A stretch of 32,782 bases of DNA from JALENY01 sp036310185 (GCA_036310185.1 JAXJSH010000013.1:1-32782); one strand, 5' to 3'; counted from the first letter of the stretch, positions 14,107 to 24,424 are shown. Notes: generated by a model from the sequence alone, not told the origin. Made by a program: numbers and translations.

Positions 14107-17100
14107 ATGTATTTAAAAAGTATAGAAGTACAGGGATTTAAGTCATTTGCCAATAAAATGGTATTTGAATTCCATAATGGTATTACCGGTATCGTGGGAC
14201 CGAATGGTTCCGGTAAAAGCAACGTTGCGGATGCGGTGCGCTGGGTACTCGGTGAGCAGAGTGCGAAACAGCTGCGCGGAGGCAACATGCAGGATGTTAT
14301 CTTTTCCGGTACGGAGCTTCGAAAACCACAGGGATTTGCCTCTGTCGCCATCACACTGGACAATTCGGATCACAAACTGGATATCGAGTTTGAAGAAGTG
14401 ACGGTGACCAGACGTCTGTATCGGTCCGGTGAGAGTGAGTACATGATAAATGGCTCTGCCTGCCGACTGAAAGATATCAATGAGCTTTTTTACGATACCG
14501 GTATCGGTAAAGAAGGATATTCCATCATCGGACAGGGTCAGATCGACAAAATCCTGAGCGGAAAACCGGAAGAGCGCCGTGAGCTTTTTGACGAAGCGGC
14601 GGGAATTGTAAAATTCAAGCGACGAAAAAACGCGACGATCAAGAAACTGGAAGAGGAAAAGCAGAATCTGGTCCGTGTAAACGATATTTTATCCGAGCTG
14701 ACTTCTCAGCTGGGCCCGCTGGAAAAACAGTCCGCGGTTGCGAAAATCTATCTTCAGAAAAAGGAAGAGCTGAAGCAGCTGGACATTAACATGTTTTTGC
14801 TGGATCTGGACCGCACAAAGCGCCAGCTCTCCGAGATTGAACAGAAGTATGAAGTGGCCCGCAGTGATCTGGAAGACACCCAGAATCAGTTCGACCAGAC
14901 AAAGCAGGAATATGAAAAGCTGGAACAGGACATGGATGCCCTGGATGAAAAAATCGAGGCCATGCGTACCCAGTCCAATCAGAATGCGCTGATCAAACAG
15001 CAGCTGGAAGGTCAGGTCAACGTATTAAAAGAACAGATCAATGCAGCTCATCTGAACGATGAACATTATCAGAAACGTGTGGATGCCATTGCCCAGGACC
15101 GAACCGCACGGCAGGAAGAAAAAGCCGGTTTGCAGGAAGAACGGAAAGCGCTTCAGGAAAAACTGGTGCGGATGAAAGAAAAACAGGATAAACAGATGGC
15201 TGCGGTAAATGAACTGCAGAAGACTGTGGATGGGCTGAATCATCAGATCGAGGAAGGCAAAAACGAAGTCATTGAACTTTTGAATCAGCGATCCTCTGCA
15301 AAAGGAAAGATGCAGCGTTATGACGCCATGCTGGAGCAGATCGGCATTCGTAAAGCAGAACTGAATCAGCGTCTGCTTCGTTTAAAAAGCGAAGAGAGCG
15401 GCCATACGGAGGAATTCGCCAGGGCCAGGGAAGAAGCCGCTGCGGTAGAAAGTAAGATTGAAAAACTGCTTGGAGAGAGTCAGGATACGGAAAAACAGAT
15501 TCAGGAACTCCAGAGAGTCATCGCGGAGCAGAACCGCCAGATAGATGTGGGGCAGACCGCATACCACAGAGAAGCATCAAAACTGGAATCACTGAAAAAT
15601 CTGACCGAGCGATACGACGGTTATGGGGGCGGTATCCGCAAGGTTATGGAACAGAAAGAAAAAAATCCGGGCATCCGCGGTGTTGTTGCGGATCTGATCC
15701 ATGTAAAGAAACAGTATGAACTGGCAGTGGAGACTGCTCTTGGCGGAAGTATTCGAAATATTGTTACCGATAATGAGAATACGGCAAAATATATGATTGA
15801 TTTTCTGAAACGCAGCAAAGCCGGAAGAGCCACCTTTTTACCGCTGACGAATATTTCAAATAAAAGACAGTTTTCAACACCGCAGGCGCTGAATGAGCCG
15901 GGTGTGATCGGTCTTGCCAGCACTCTGACAGAGGTGGAACCGGAATATGCGAATCTGAATGAATATCTGCTTGGGCGTACGCTGGTGGTTGACCATATTG
16001 ACCATGCCATTGCGATCGGAAGAAAATACAGACATTCTCTTTATATGGTGACCCTGGAGGGGGATTCTTTCAGTCCGGGCGGTTCCATGACCGGTGGTGC
16101 CTTTAAAACAAACAGCAATCTGCTGGGCCGGCGCCGTGAGATTGAAGAGCTGGAAGAGAGTGTTCAGACTCTGAAAAAAGAAATGGATGATGCCCTGAAG
16201 AGCATCGAACAAAATCGGACCAGACGAAATGAACTGCGTCAGAAACTGGCTGAGATCAACGAAGAACTGCAGAAAGCAAGAATTCTCCAGAATACGGTCA
16301 GACTGAATATGAAACAGGCAGAGGCGAAAAACGCTTCCATTGCGGAAAATTACGGACAGCTGAACCGGGAAAACCGTGAGATCGAATCCCAGATTCGGGA
16401 AGTGGAGGAAAACAACAGTTCCATTTTGACGGAATTAAAGGCTTTTGAAAAGCGGGAGCAGGAACTGGATGAACAGATCACCCGTCTTCAGAAAGAGATG
16501 GAAGAAAAACAGGAGAGCAGGGAAAAAGAATCCCAGACCCTGGAATCCATACATCTGGAATACGCGGCACTGGAACAGCAGGATCACTTCCTTGTACAGA
16601 ACCTGAACCGAATCATAGGCGAGATGGAGCGTCTGGATGAGGAACTGTCAGAGATTCAGACAAACTTAAGTCTTGGTTCCAAAGAGATTGAGGAAAAAGA
16701 AACCAATATCGAAAAGATAAAACAGACCATAGAGGCTGCCGCAGAACAGGCAAAAGCGGACGAAGAAAAGATCCGTACATCCATGAAAGAAAAAGAACAG
16801 ATGACGGCCATTCACCGTGGATTCTTTGAAAAGCGTGATGACCTGTCCAAGCGGATCAATCTTCTGGATAAAGAGTGCTATCGTCTGAACAGTCAGAAGG
16901 AACGTCTGGAAGAGGGGCAGGAAAGCCAGATCAGCTATATGTGGGAAGAGTATGAGATTACTCCGGTCAGCGCGCAGAAGTTCCGTATGGAAGAAGTTCC
17001 GGAGCGCGGTCAGCTGAAAAAAGATATTGCGCATCTGAAAGATTCCATTCGTAAGCTGGGCTCCGTCAATGTAAATGCCATTGAGGAGTACAAAAAAGTG

Positions 17101-17667
17101 CTGGAACGTCATACGTTCCTCTCTGCGCAGCATGAGGATCTGGTGAAGGCGGAAGCAACGCTGCTTGGCATTATCGAAGAACTGGATGCAGGGATGCGAA
17201 AACAGTTTACGGAAAAATTCGAAGCAATCCGTGTGGAATATGATAAAGCGTTCAAGGAACTGTTTGGCGGCGGTAAAGGTACACTGGAACTGACCGAGGA
17301 CGAAGACGTGCTGGAAGCGGGTATTAAGATCGTTTCTCAGCCGCCTGGAAAAAAGCTGCAGAACATGATGCAGCTGTCCGGCGGAGAAAAAGCGCTCAGT
17401 GCGATTGCCCTGCTTTTTGCCATTCAGAATCTGAAACCGTCTCCGTTCTGTCTGCTTGACGAGATCGAGGCGGCTCTGGACGACAGCAATGTTACCAGAT
17501 ATGCACAATATTTACATAAGTTGACAAAAAACACACAGTTTATTATTATAACACACAGAAGAGGTACCATGAATGCGGCGGACCGTCTCTATGGTATTAC
17601 CATGCAGGAAAAAGGTGTGTCCACACTGGTATCGGTGGATCTGATTGAAAATGATTTGGACAAATAG
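14107..17667 (+). CDS. smc: chromosome partition protein Smc
   Basis: This 1186-residue ATPase of the condensin complex organises and segregates the chromosome. The Walker A site GPNGSGKS is at residues 31-38 and the R-loop region VRWVLGEQSAKQLRG follows. A long coiled coil runs to about 495, the hinge lies at about 500-670 (from YGGGIRKVMEQKE through GGSIRNIVTD to SPGGSMTGG), and a second coiled coil follows. The C-terminal head carries the signature LSGGEKALSA from residue 1090 and Walker B CLLDEIEAALDD with D1118 and E1119. The length is normal. It is seven bases after rnc and 18 before ftsY, clearly one operon. Confidence 0.97.
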   Translation: MYLKSIEVQGFKSFANKMVFEFHNGITGIVGPNGSGKSNVADAVRWVLGEQSAKQLRGGNMQDVIFSGTELRKPQGFASVAITLDNSDHKLDIEFEEVTVTRRLYRSGESEYMINGSACRLKDINELFYDTGIGKEGYSIIGQGQIDKILSGKPEERRELFDEAAGIVKFKRRKNATIKKLEEEKQNLVRVNDILSELTSQLGPLEKQSAVAKIYLQKKEELKQLDINMFLLDLDRTKRQLSEIEQKYEVARSDLEDTQNQFDQTKQEYEKLEQDMDALDEKIEAMRTQSNQNALIKQQLEGQVNVLKEQINAAHLNDEHYQKRVDAIAQDRTARQEEKAGLQEERKALQEKLVRMKEKQDKQMAAVNELQKTVDGLNHQIEEGKNEVIELLNQRSSAKGKMQRYDAMLEQIGIRKAELNQRLLRLKSEESGHTEEFARAREEAAAVESKIEKLLGESQDTEKQIQELQRVIAEQNRQIDVGQTAYHREASKLESLKNLTERYDGYGGGIRKVMEQKEKNPGIRGVVADLIHVKKQYELAVETALGGSIRNIVTDNENTAKYMIDFLKRSKAGRATFLPLTNISNKRQFSTPQALNEPGVIGLASTLTEVEPEYANLNEYLLGRTLVVDHIDHAIAIGRKYRHSLYMVTLEGDSFSPGGSMTGGAFKTNSNLLGRRREIEELEESVQTLKKEMDDALKSIEQNRTRRNELRQKLAEINEELQKARILQNTVRLNMKQAEAKNASIAENYGQLNRENREIESQIREVEENNSSILTELKAFEKREQELDEQITRLQKEMEEKQESREKESQTLESIHLEYAALEQQDHFLVQNLNRIIGEMERLDEELSEIQTNLSLGSKEIEEKETNIEKIKQTIEAAAEQAKADEEKIRTSMKEKEQMTAIHRGFFEKRDDLSKRINLLDKECYRLNSQKERLEEGQESQISYMWEEYEITPVSAQKFRMEEVPERGQLKKDIAHLKDSIRKLGSVNVNAIEEYKKVLERHTFLSAQHEDLVKAEATLLGIIEELDAGMRKQFTEKFEAIRVEYDKAFKELFGGGKGTLELTEDEDVLEAGIKIVSQPPGKKLQNMMQLSGGEKALSAIALLFAIQNLKPSPFCLLDEIEAALDDSNVTRYAQYLHKLTKNTQFIIITHRRGTMNAADRLYGITMQEKGVSTLVSVDLIENDLDK

Positions 17668-17685
17668 GAAGCAGGAGAAGAAAAA

Positions 17686-18624
17686 ATGGCGGAAAAAGTA
17701 GGTTTTTTTAAACGATTGGTGCAGGGGCTTTCCAAGACAAGAGACAATATTGTATCGGGAATTGACTCTATTTTCAGCGGATTCTCCAGTATCGATGAGG
17801 ATTTTTATGAAGAGATTGAAGAGACCCTTGTGATGGGAGACATTGGAATCAACACCACCAATGCGATCATTGAAAAGCTGAAAGATCAGGTTGCAGAGCA
17901 GAAGATCAAGGAACCGGCTCAGTGCAAACAGATTCTGATCGACAGCATCAAAGAGCAGATGCGTGTGGGAGAGGCTGCATATGAGTTCGAAAACCGCAAA
18001 TCAGTAATTCTGGTTATCGGCGTAAACGGCGTTGGCAAGACCACATCCGTAGGAAAACTGGCTGGCAAGCTGAAAAGCCAGGGAAAACGTGTCATTCTGG
18101 CGGCGGCGGATACCTTCCGTGCGGCGGCCGGCGAACAGCTGACCCAGTGGGCGAACCGGGCAGGGGTAGAACTGATCGGCGGTCAGGAAGGTGCAGATCC
18201 GGCATCGGTTGTATACGATGCGGTAGCGGCTGCAAAAGCAAGAGATGCGGATGTGCTGATCTGTGATACAGCTGGAAGACTTCATAATAAGAAGAATCTG
18301 ATGGAAGAACTGCGCAAGATTTACCGTATTCTGGAACGTGAGTACCCGGAAGCATATCTTGAAACACTGGTGGTTCTGGACGGAACGACAGGTCAGAATG
18401 CGCTGCTGCAGGCAAAACAGTTCAAAGAAGTAGCCGATGTAACAGGTATTATTTTAACAAAACTGGACGGTACGGCAAAAGGCGGTATCGCTGTAGCAAT
18501 TCAGTCTGAACTGGATATACCGGTAAAATATATAGGTGTAGGAGAACATATTGACGATCTGCAGAAATTTAATTCCGACCAGTTTGTAAACGCATTATTT
18601 AATCTGCAGGAAAATGAGGAGTGA
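17686..18624 (+). CDS. ftsY: signal recognition particle receptor FtsY
   Basis: This 312-residue SRP GTPase docks ribosome-nascent chain complexes at the membrane. It has an N domain of helices (about 1-100) and the G domain with G1 GVNGVGKTT (112-120), DTFRAAAGEQL, DTAGR (194-198) and TKLDG (258-262). The acidic A domain is almost absent, as usual in Gram-positive bacteria. An AGGAG site precedes the ATG. The stop lies inside the ribosome-site region of the next gene. Confidence 0.97.
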   Translation: MAEKVGFFKRLVQGLSKTRDNIVSGIDSIFSGFSSIDEDFYEEIEETLVMGDIGINTTNAIIEKLKDQVAEQKIKEPAQCKQILIDSIKEQMRVGEAAYEFENRKSVILVIGVNGVGKTTSVGKLAGKLKSQGKRVILAAADTFRAAAGEQLTQWANRAGVELIGGQEGADPASVVYDAVAAAKARDADVLICDTAGRLHNKKNLMEELRKIYRILEREYPEAYLETLVVLDGTTGQNALLQAKQFKEVADVTGIILTKLDGTAKGGIAVAIQSELDIPVKYIGVGEHIDDLQKFNSDQFVNALFNLQENEE

Positions 18625-18634
18625 GAAAATTATT

Positions 18635-19846
18635 ATGCTTACATTAGACAAATTCGAAGAGGCTTATGAGAGAGTAAAACAGGTAGCAAAAGAGACAAAA
18701 CTGATCTACAGTGACTATTTAAGCAATCAGACAGGAAACAAAGTATATTTAAAACCGGAAAACATGCAGCTGACCGGTGCATATAAGCTGCGCGGCGCAT
18801 ATTACAAAATCAGCACCCTGACGGATGAAGAACGTGAAAAAGGTCTGATTACCGCATCTGCAGGCAATCATGCACAGGGTGTGGCCTATGCGGCAAAATG
18901 CTGTGGTGCGAAAGCCGTTATCGTTATGCCGACCACGACTCCGCTCATCAAAGTAGAGCGAACAAAAAGCTATGGCGCAGAAGTCATTCTTTTTGGTGAT
19001 GTATATGACGAAGCATGTGAGCACGCGATGCAGTTGGCAGAAGAGCATGGCTACACATTTATTCATCCGTTCAACGATCTGGCAGTAGCAACCGGACAGG
19101 GAACGATTGCAATGGAAATCATACAGGAACTGCCGCTGGTAGATTATATTCTGGTACCGGTTGGCGGCGGCGGACTGGCTACCGGTGTGTCCACACTGGC
19201 AAAGATGCTGAACCCGCATATTAAAGTCATCGGTGTGGAGCCTGCTCAGGCAAACTCGCTTGAAGTGGCAATGGAGCAGGGAAAAGTAACCACACTTGAG
19301 ACAGTTAATACGATTGCCGACGGTACAGCGGTAAAAACGGTTGGTGACAAACTGTTCCCGTTCCTTCAGAAAAATCTGGACGGACTGATTACCGTAGAAG
19401 ATGATGAACTGATCGTGGCATTTCTGGATATGGTGGAAAATCATAAGATTGTAGTAGAAAATTCCGGTCTTCTGACTGTCGCTGCATTGAAGCATCTGGA
19501 TGTGAAAAATAAGAAAGTTGTTTCTATTTTAAGCGGCGGTAATATGGATGTTATCACGATGGCTTCCGTGGTACAGCATGGTCTGATTCAGCGCGACCGT
19601 ATCTTTACCGTATCCGTATTGCTGCCGGATAAGCCAGGTGAACTGGTGCGTGTAGCAGATGTGATCGCTGCTGCACAGGGCAACGTAATCAAACTGGATC
19701 ATAACCAGTTCTTCTCCACAAACCGTATGGCGGCTGTTGAACTTCAGATCACTATGGAAGCATTTGGTACGGAACATAAGAACCAGATTGTGCAGGCATT
19801 GGAAGAGAAGGGATATCGCCCGAAACTGATTCGTCCGCATCTGTAA
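18635..19846 (+). CDS. ilvA: threonine ammonia-lyase (threonine dehydratase)
   Basis: This 403-residue PLP enzyme deaminates threonine to 2-oxobutanoate for isoleucine synthesis or threonine breakdown. PLP should be bound by K51 in QLTGAYKLRGA, and the phosphate by the glycine loop GGGGL (177-181). Other motifs are ASAGNHAQGVAYAAK and SGGNMDV. One C-terminal ACT-like domain (about 322-400, starting FTVSVLLPDKPGELV) makes it the shorter form, between the catabolic TdcB and the two-ACT IlvA. I start at 18635, the family N-terminus MLTLDKFEEAYE. The in-frame ATG at 18614 lies inside ftsY and has no ribosome site; AGGAG at 18617-18621 is a rather distant 13 bases from 18635. Confidence 0.93.
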   Translation: MLTLDKFEEAYERVKQVAKETKLIYSDYLSNQTGNKVYLKPENMQLTGAYKLRGAYYKISTLTDEEREKGLITASAGNHAQGVAYAAKCCGAKAVIVMPTTTPLIKVERTKSYGAEVILFGDVYDEACEHAMQLAEEHGYTFIHPFNDLAVATGQGTIAMEIIQELPLVDYILVPVGGGGLATGVSTLAKMLNPHIKVIGVEPAQANSLEVAMEQGKVTTLETVNTIADGTAVKTVGDKLFPFLQKNLDGLITVEDDELIVAFLDMVENHKIVVENSGLLTVAALKHLDVKNKKVVSILSGGNMDVITMASVVQHGLIQRDRIFTVSVLLPDKPGELVRVADVIAAAQGNVIKLDHNQFFSTNRMAAVELQITMEAFGTEHKNQIVQALEEKGYRPKLIRPHL

Positions 19847-19975
19847 GATTCAATGTTTTGCGCTTTTTGTGGGAAAATATAACGGAAAAAATTATTATAC
19901 CCCAGTTACATAAGATTTTGAAAAGTGCAAAAGGGCTTTATAAAGATTCAAATATAAGAATAACAGGCAATAAAA

Positions 19976-20022
19976 AACAGTTGGATATACCACAGAAATG
20001 TGTGTACATCCAACTGTTTTTT
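19976..20022. terminator. bidirectional terminator between ilvA and the CoA-activase gene
   Basis: AACAGTTGGAT (19976-19986) pairs over 11 bases with ATCCAACTGTT (20008-20018), followed by T6 on the plus strand (20017-20022) and by the complement of A6 (19972-19977) on the minus strand. It serves both convergent genes. The sequence between 19847 and 19975 holds nothing else that I can recognise. Confidence 0.85.
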
Positions 20023-20047
20023 CATTACAAATAAATCAATCGGTCAT

Positions 20048-23000
20048 TTAGTTTTTCTTATCCAGATTCTTCTGTGCCGTAGAGAGCATCAGCTTAATAC
20101 GATTCAGCTGATTTACCTCGCTTGCGCCCGGATCGTAGTCAATGGCCACAATATTGGCTTCCGGATAGCGATGCCGGATCTCTTTGATAACTCCCTTACC
20201 CACAATATGATTCGGCAGACATGCAAACGGCTGCGTACATACGATATTCGGTGCGCCGTTATGAATCAGTTCCAGCATCTCGCCGGTCAGGAACCAGCCT
20301 TCACCGGTCATGTTTCCGACAGAAACGATCGGTGTTGCCATGTCAGCCAGCTCATTGATATTAGCTGGCGGGGTAAAGTGTTTGCTCTTTGCAAACTCTT
20401 TTGATGCGGCACCACGGACCATATCGATTGCCCAGATACCCACTTTACCCATTTGGCCAAGGGATTTCTTGAATCCCAGATATTTGCTCTTGAAGTCAAG
20501 ATTGCGGAAGCAGTAGCTGAAGAAATCAAGCAGATCCGGCACAACAGCCTCTGCTCCTTCTTTTTCCAGAAGCTCTGCCAGGTGGTTATTGGCAGCCGGC
20601 AGGAATTTTACCAGAATCTCGCCAACGATACCAACTCTCGGCTTTTTGATATCCAGAATCGGAATATTGTCAAAATCACGGATCATTTCACGGCAGATTT
20701 TCTTATAACCGCTGTATGTAGGTCTTGGGCTGGAAACAAAGTCCATACAGGTACGTTCCCATTTTTTGTGCATTTCATTTACGGAGCCCAGTGTCTTTTC
20801 GTATGGACGCATGCGGTAAACACACTTCATGATAATGTCGCCAAATACAGCGGCATATACAGCGCGCTTAATCAGCGGAAGTGTAAGCTTGAAGCCAGGA
20901 TTGCTCTCAAGTCCGCTCATGTTCAGTGAAATAACAGGAATCTGACTCATTCCCGCTTTTTCCAGAGCTCTTCGGATAAACGCGATGTAGTTGGAAGCAC
21001 GGCAGCCGCCGCCGGTCTGGGTCATGATGACTGCAACTTTATTTACATCGTATTTTCCGGATAAAAGCGCCTGCATGATCTGACCGACCACCATAAGGGA
21101 CGGATAGCATGCATCGTTGTTTACGTATTTCAGACCAACGTTTACCGCTTCCTTGTTATCGTTGGGCAATACTTCCAGGTGATAGCCGCCTGCATTGAAT
21201 GCAGCTTCCAGAATGGTAAAGTGCATCGGTGACATCTGCGGGCAGAGAATGGTGTAATCCTTACGCATTTCTTCGGTAAACGGAACTTTATAAATGGCGG
21301 AAGATACACAGGTTCGCGGCATGTTGCGTTCTTTTCGTTCGCGGATGGCGGCCAGCAGGGAACGAACACGGATACGTGTGGCACCCAGGTTGTTTACTTC
21401 GTCAATTTTCAGGCAGGTATAGATCTTACCGCTGTGGGACAGGATTTCCTGTACCTGGTCGGTCGTTACTGCATCCACACCGCATCCGAAGGAGTTCAGC
21501 TGGATCAGATCCAGATCGTCCCGTGTTTTTACATAATTGGCTGCAGCGTAAAGTCTTGTATGGTACATCCACTGGTCGTTGACACGGATGGGCCGGTCGA
21601 TTGGTGCCAGGTGGGAGATGGAATCTTCTGTTAAAACAGCCATACCAAAGGAATTGATCAGATCCGGGATACCATGATGGATTTCCGGGTCGATATGGTA
21701 TGGACGACCAGCCAGCACGATTCCATGGCGGCCGGTTTTTTTCAGATACTGAAGGGTCTCTTCACCCTTGAGTTTAAGGTCATCGCGTACGGCGTCCAGT
21801 TCCACCCACGCAGCATGCGCCGCTTCACGGATTTCTTTTGCCGGAATATCTTTGAATTCCTGGCAGAGACGGTCTGTGAGGATTTTTTCGTTTGTGAATA
21901 CCAGGAACGGATTCATAAACGTGATGGACGGATCCCGCAGTTCTTCCACGTTGTTTTTGATGTTTTCCGCATAGGAAGTGACGATCGGGCAGTTGTAGTG
22001 GTTGACCGCATCCGGGAATTCCTTTCTTTCATAGGGAATACACGGATAAAAGATGAATTTTATGCCCTGTTTCAGCAGCCAGGTCACGTGTCCATGGGCC
22101 ATTTTTGCCGGATAACACTCGGATTCACTGGGGATGGATTCAATGCCAAGTTCGTAGATCTTTCTGGTGGAAGTGGGGGAAATCACAACGCGATAGCCCA
22201 GCTTCGTGAAAAAGGTAAACCAGAACGGATAGTTTTCGAACATGTTCAGCACGCGCGGGATACCGACGGTTCCGCGGGGGGCCTTGTCCTCCGTAAGCGG
22301 TTCGTAGGAGAAGATCCGTTTGTATTTGTATTCAAAAAGATTCGGAATCTTGTCTTTATTCTTTTCTTTTCCGATACCGCGCTCGCATCGGTTTCCGGAT
22401 ACGAACTGACGGCCGCCGCCGAATTTGCTGATCGTCAGGCGGCAGTTGTTGGTACAGCCTTTGCAGGTGGTCATGGATGTGGTGTACTTCAGGCTGTTGA
22501 TCTTATCGATGGAAAGCATGGTGCTTTCACGGCCTGCATCATAACGCTCCCGGGCGATGAGAGCAGCACCGAATGCGCCCATGATTCCGGCAATGTCCGG
22601 ACGGATGGCTTCACAGTCTGCGATTTTTTCAAAACTGCGAAGTACCGCGTCATTGTAGAAAGTACCGCCCTGAACAACGATATGTTTTCCGAGTTCAGAT
22701 GCATCGGATACTTTGATTACCTTGTAGAGCGCGTTTTTAATAACAGAGTAAGCCAGACCGGCAGAAATATCAGCCACGGTAGCGCCTTCTTTCTGGGCCT
22801 GTTTTACTTTTGAATTCATAAATACGGTACATCTGGTTCCAAGATCGATGGGATGTTCTGCAAAAAGAGCAGCTTTTGCAAAATCCTGCACGCTGTAGTT
22901 CAGAGATTCTGCAAAGTTCTGGATAAAGGAACCGCATCCGGAGGAACATGCCTCGTTCAGAAGCACGTTGTCAACGGTGTTGTCTTTGATCTTGATACAT

Positions 23001-24283
23001 TTCATATCCTGACCGCCGATGTCCAGAATACAGTCAACTTCCGGGTCGAAGAAAGAAGCTGCCTTGTAGTGGGCAACGGTCTCAACTTCACCTTCGTCCA
23101 GCATAAGACCGGCCTTGATCAGAGCTTCGCCGTAACCGGTGGAACAGGACCATGCGATTTTTGCGCTTGGCGGAAGCTGGCTGTAAATTTCCTGAATGGC
23201 ACGGATGGTGGTAGCCAGAGGGCTTCCGTTGTTGTTGCTGTAAAAAGAGTACAGAAGGGAACCGTCTTCACCGACCAGCGCCGCTTTTGTTGTTGTGGAA
23301 CCGGCGTCGATACCCAGATAGCAGTTGCCTTCATAGGATTCCAGGTCGCCGGTGGCAACGGTATAGGAGTTCTGACGCTCCTGAAATGCGTCGTAATCTT
23401 CCTGGGTTGCGAACAGGGGCTCCATACGTTCTACTTCAAATTCCAGCTTGATGGAGGCTGCCAGACGTTTCTGCATATCAAGGAGAGATACCTGGACCTC
23501 TTCCTTTGCATTCATGGCAGAACCGATGGCTGCAAAAAGATGGGAATTTTCCGGGATGATCGTATGTTCCTCATCCAGTTTCAGGGTGCGGATAAACGCC
23601 TCCCGCAGCTGATCCAAAAAGTGAAGGGGGCCGCCAAGGAATGCCACGTGACCGCGGATCGGTTTTCCGCAGGCCAGACCGCTGATGGTCTGGTTGACGA
23701 CTGCCTGGAAAATGGAGGCAGATAAGTCTTCTTTTGTAGCACCTTCGTTAATTAGTGGCTGAATATCCGTTTTGGCAAAAACACCGCATCGTGCAGCGAT
23801 ATTGTACAGCGCTTTGTAGTCTTTTGCGTAGGTGTTCAATCCGGATGCATCGGTCTGAATCAGCGATGCCATCTGATCGATGAAGGAACCGGTACCGCCG
23901 GCACAGATTCCGTTCATACGCTGCTCTACGTTGCCGCCTTCAAAATAAATGATTTTTGCATCCTCGCCTCCAAGTTCGATGGCAACATCTGTTTTTGGTG
24001 CAAGGGCCTTTAAAGATGTGGAAACTGCGATAACTTCCTGTACGAACGGCACATTCAGGTGGTTGGCAAGAGTCAGACCGCCGGAACCGGTGATGACAGG
24101 AGAAACCTGCAGATCCCCCAGTTTTTCACAGGCCTTTCCGAGAAGAGAAGCCAGTGTTTCCTGGATATTCGCAAAATGTCTTTCATAATCGGAGAACAGA
24201 ATGGTCTGGTTCTCATCAAGAACTGCGATTTTAACGGTAGTGGAACCAATGTCGATTCCAAGGGTGTATCTAGTATTCTGCAT
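20048..24283 (-). CDS. tandem acyl-CoA dehydratase activase fusion (BadF/BadG ATPases plus DUF2229 and 2-hydroxyglutaryl-CoA dehydratase D-like region)
   Basis: This is a 1411-residue protein. Two ASKHA ATPase domains follow each other: domain 1 (about 5-260, opening LGIDIGSTTVK, with GGEDAK) and domain 2 (about 320-580, opening LGIDAGSTTTK, with GGQDMK). Each keeps the two cysteines that bridge an iron-sulfur cluster in HgdC-type activators: C127 and C166 in the first, C446 and C485 in the second. Then comes a cysteine cluster CKGCTNNC (C607, C610, C614) with C633, and a long C-terminal part of DUF2229/dehydratase-D type (NNDACYPSLMVVGQ, TQTGGGCRASNY). Activators use ATP to push an electron into 2-hydroxyacyl-CoA dehydratases. 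This fused form has no known substrate, and no dehydratase gene is in the window. The start at 24283 has AAAGGAAG upstream. Confidence 0.88.
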   Translation of the reverse strand: MQNTRYTLGIDIGSTTVKIAVLDENQTILFSDYERHFANIQETLASLLGKACEKLGDLQVSPVITGSGGLTLANHLNVPFVQEVIAVSTSLKALAPKTDVAIELGGEDAKIIYFEGGNVEQRMNGICAGGTGSFIDQMASLIQTDASGLNTYAKDYKALYNIAARCGVFAKTDIQPLINEGATKEDLSASIFQAVVNQTISGLACGKPIRGHVAFLGGPLHFLDQLREAFIRTLKLDEEHTIIPENSHLFAAIGSAMNAKEEVQVSLLDMQKRLAASIKLEFEVERMEPLFATQEDYDAFQERQNSYTVATGDLESYEGNCYLGIDAGSTTTKAALVGEDGSLLYSFYSNNNGSPLATTIRAIQEIYSQLPPSAKIAWSCSTGYGEALIKAGLMLDEGEVETVAHYKAASFFDPEVDCILDIGGQDMKCIKIKDNTVDNVLLNEACSSGCGSFIQNFAESLNYSVQDFAKAALFAEHPIDLGTRCTVFMNSKVKQAQKEGATVADISAGLAYSVIKNALYKVIKVSDASELGKHIVVQGGTFYNDAVLRSFEKIADCEAIRPDIAGIMGAFGAALIARERYDAGRESTMLSIDKINSLKYTTSMTTCKGCTNNCRLTISKFGGGRQFVSGNRCERGIGKEKNKDKIPNLFEYKYKRIFSYEPLTEDKAPRGTVGIPRVLNMFENYPFWFTFFTKLGYRVVISPTSTRKIYELGIESIPSESECYPAKMAHGHVTWLLKQGIKFIFYPCIPYERKEFPDAVNHYNCPIVTSYAENIKNNVEELRDPSITFMNPFLVFTNEKILTDRLCQEFKDIPAKEIREAAHAAWVELDAVRDDLKLKGEETLQYLKKTGRHGIVLAGRPYHIDPEIHHGIPDLINSFGMAVLTEDSISHLAPIDRPIRVNDQWMYHTRLYAAANYVKTRDDLDLIQLNSFGCGVDAVTTDQVQEILSHSGKIYTCLKIDEVNNLGATRIRVRSLLAAIRERKERNMPRTCVSSAIYKVPFTEEMRKDYTILCPQMSPMHFTILEAAFNAGGYHLEVLPNDNKEAVNVGLKYVNNDACYPSLMVVGQIMQALLSGKYDVNKVAVIMTQTGGGCRASNYIAFIRRALEKAGMSQIPVISLNMSGLESNPGFKLTLPLIKRAVYAAVFGDIIMKCVYRMRPYEKTLGSVNEMHKKWERTCMDFVSSPRPTYSGYKKICREMIRDFDNIPILDIKKPRVGIVGEILVKFLPAANNHLAELLEKEGAEAVVPDLLDFFSYCFRNLDFKSKYLGFKKSLGQMGKVGIWAIDMVRGAASKEFAKSKHFTPPANINELADMATPIVSVGNMTGEGWFLTGEMLELIHNGAPNIVCTQPFACLPNHIVGKGVIKEIRHRYPEANIVAIDYDPGASEVNQLNRIKLMLSTAQKNLDKKN

Positions 24284-24344
24284 AAAATCTTCCTTTGTAA
24301 AATCAATGGTTAATTGTTTCTGATTTGTTTAAAAATCAACTGGT

Positions 24345-24373
24345 ATTTTACACCATTTAATAGGAAAAGACAA
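24345..24373 (-). promoter_or_regulatory. promoter of the CoA-activase fusion gene
   Basis: On the minus strand TTGTCT (24368-24373) and TAAAAT (24345-24350) are 17 bases apart, giving a start near 24338 and a 55-nt leader. It is divergent from the tgt promoter, with 22 bp between their -35 elements. Confidence 0.6.
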
Positions 24374-24395
24374 GGGTAAAAGGGGATAGTTTTAG

Positions 24396-24424
24396 TTGTC
24401 AGGTCCGCCAGAGTGTGATATAAT
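24396..24424 (+). promoter_or_regulatory. promoter of tgt (extended -10)
   Basis: TTGTCA (24396-24401) and TATAAT (24419-24424) are 17 bases apart, and TGA directly before the -10 makes it an extended -10. The leader to the tgt ATG at 24562 would be about 130 nt. I looked for a preQ1 riboswitch in it and did not recognise one. Confidence 0.75.

Noticed and set aside
21674..22813. Plus-strand open frame of 379 codons inside the CoA-activase gene
   Set aside because: It is antisense to a well-supported coding region, has no ribosome site or recognisable family, and its composition mirrors the codon use of the real gene.
22853..23725. Plus-strand open frame of 290 codons inside the same gene
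   Set aside because: It is an antisense shadow of the same kind; the minus-strand protein covers this stretch with conserved ATPase motifs.
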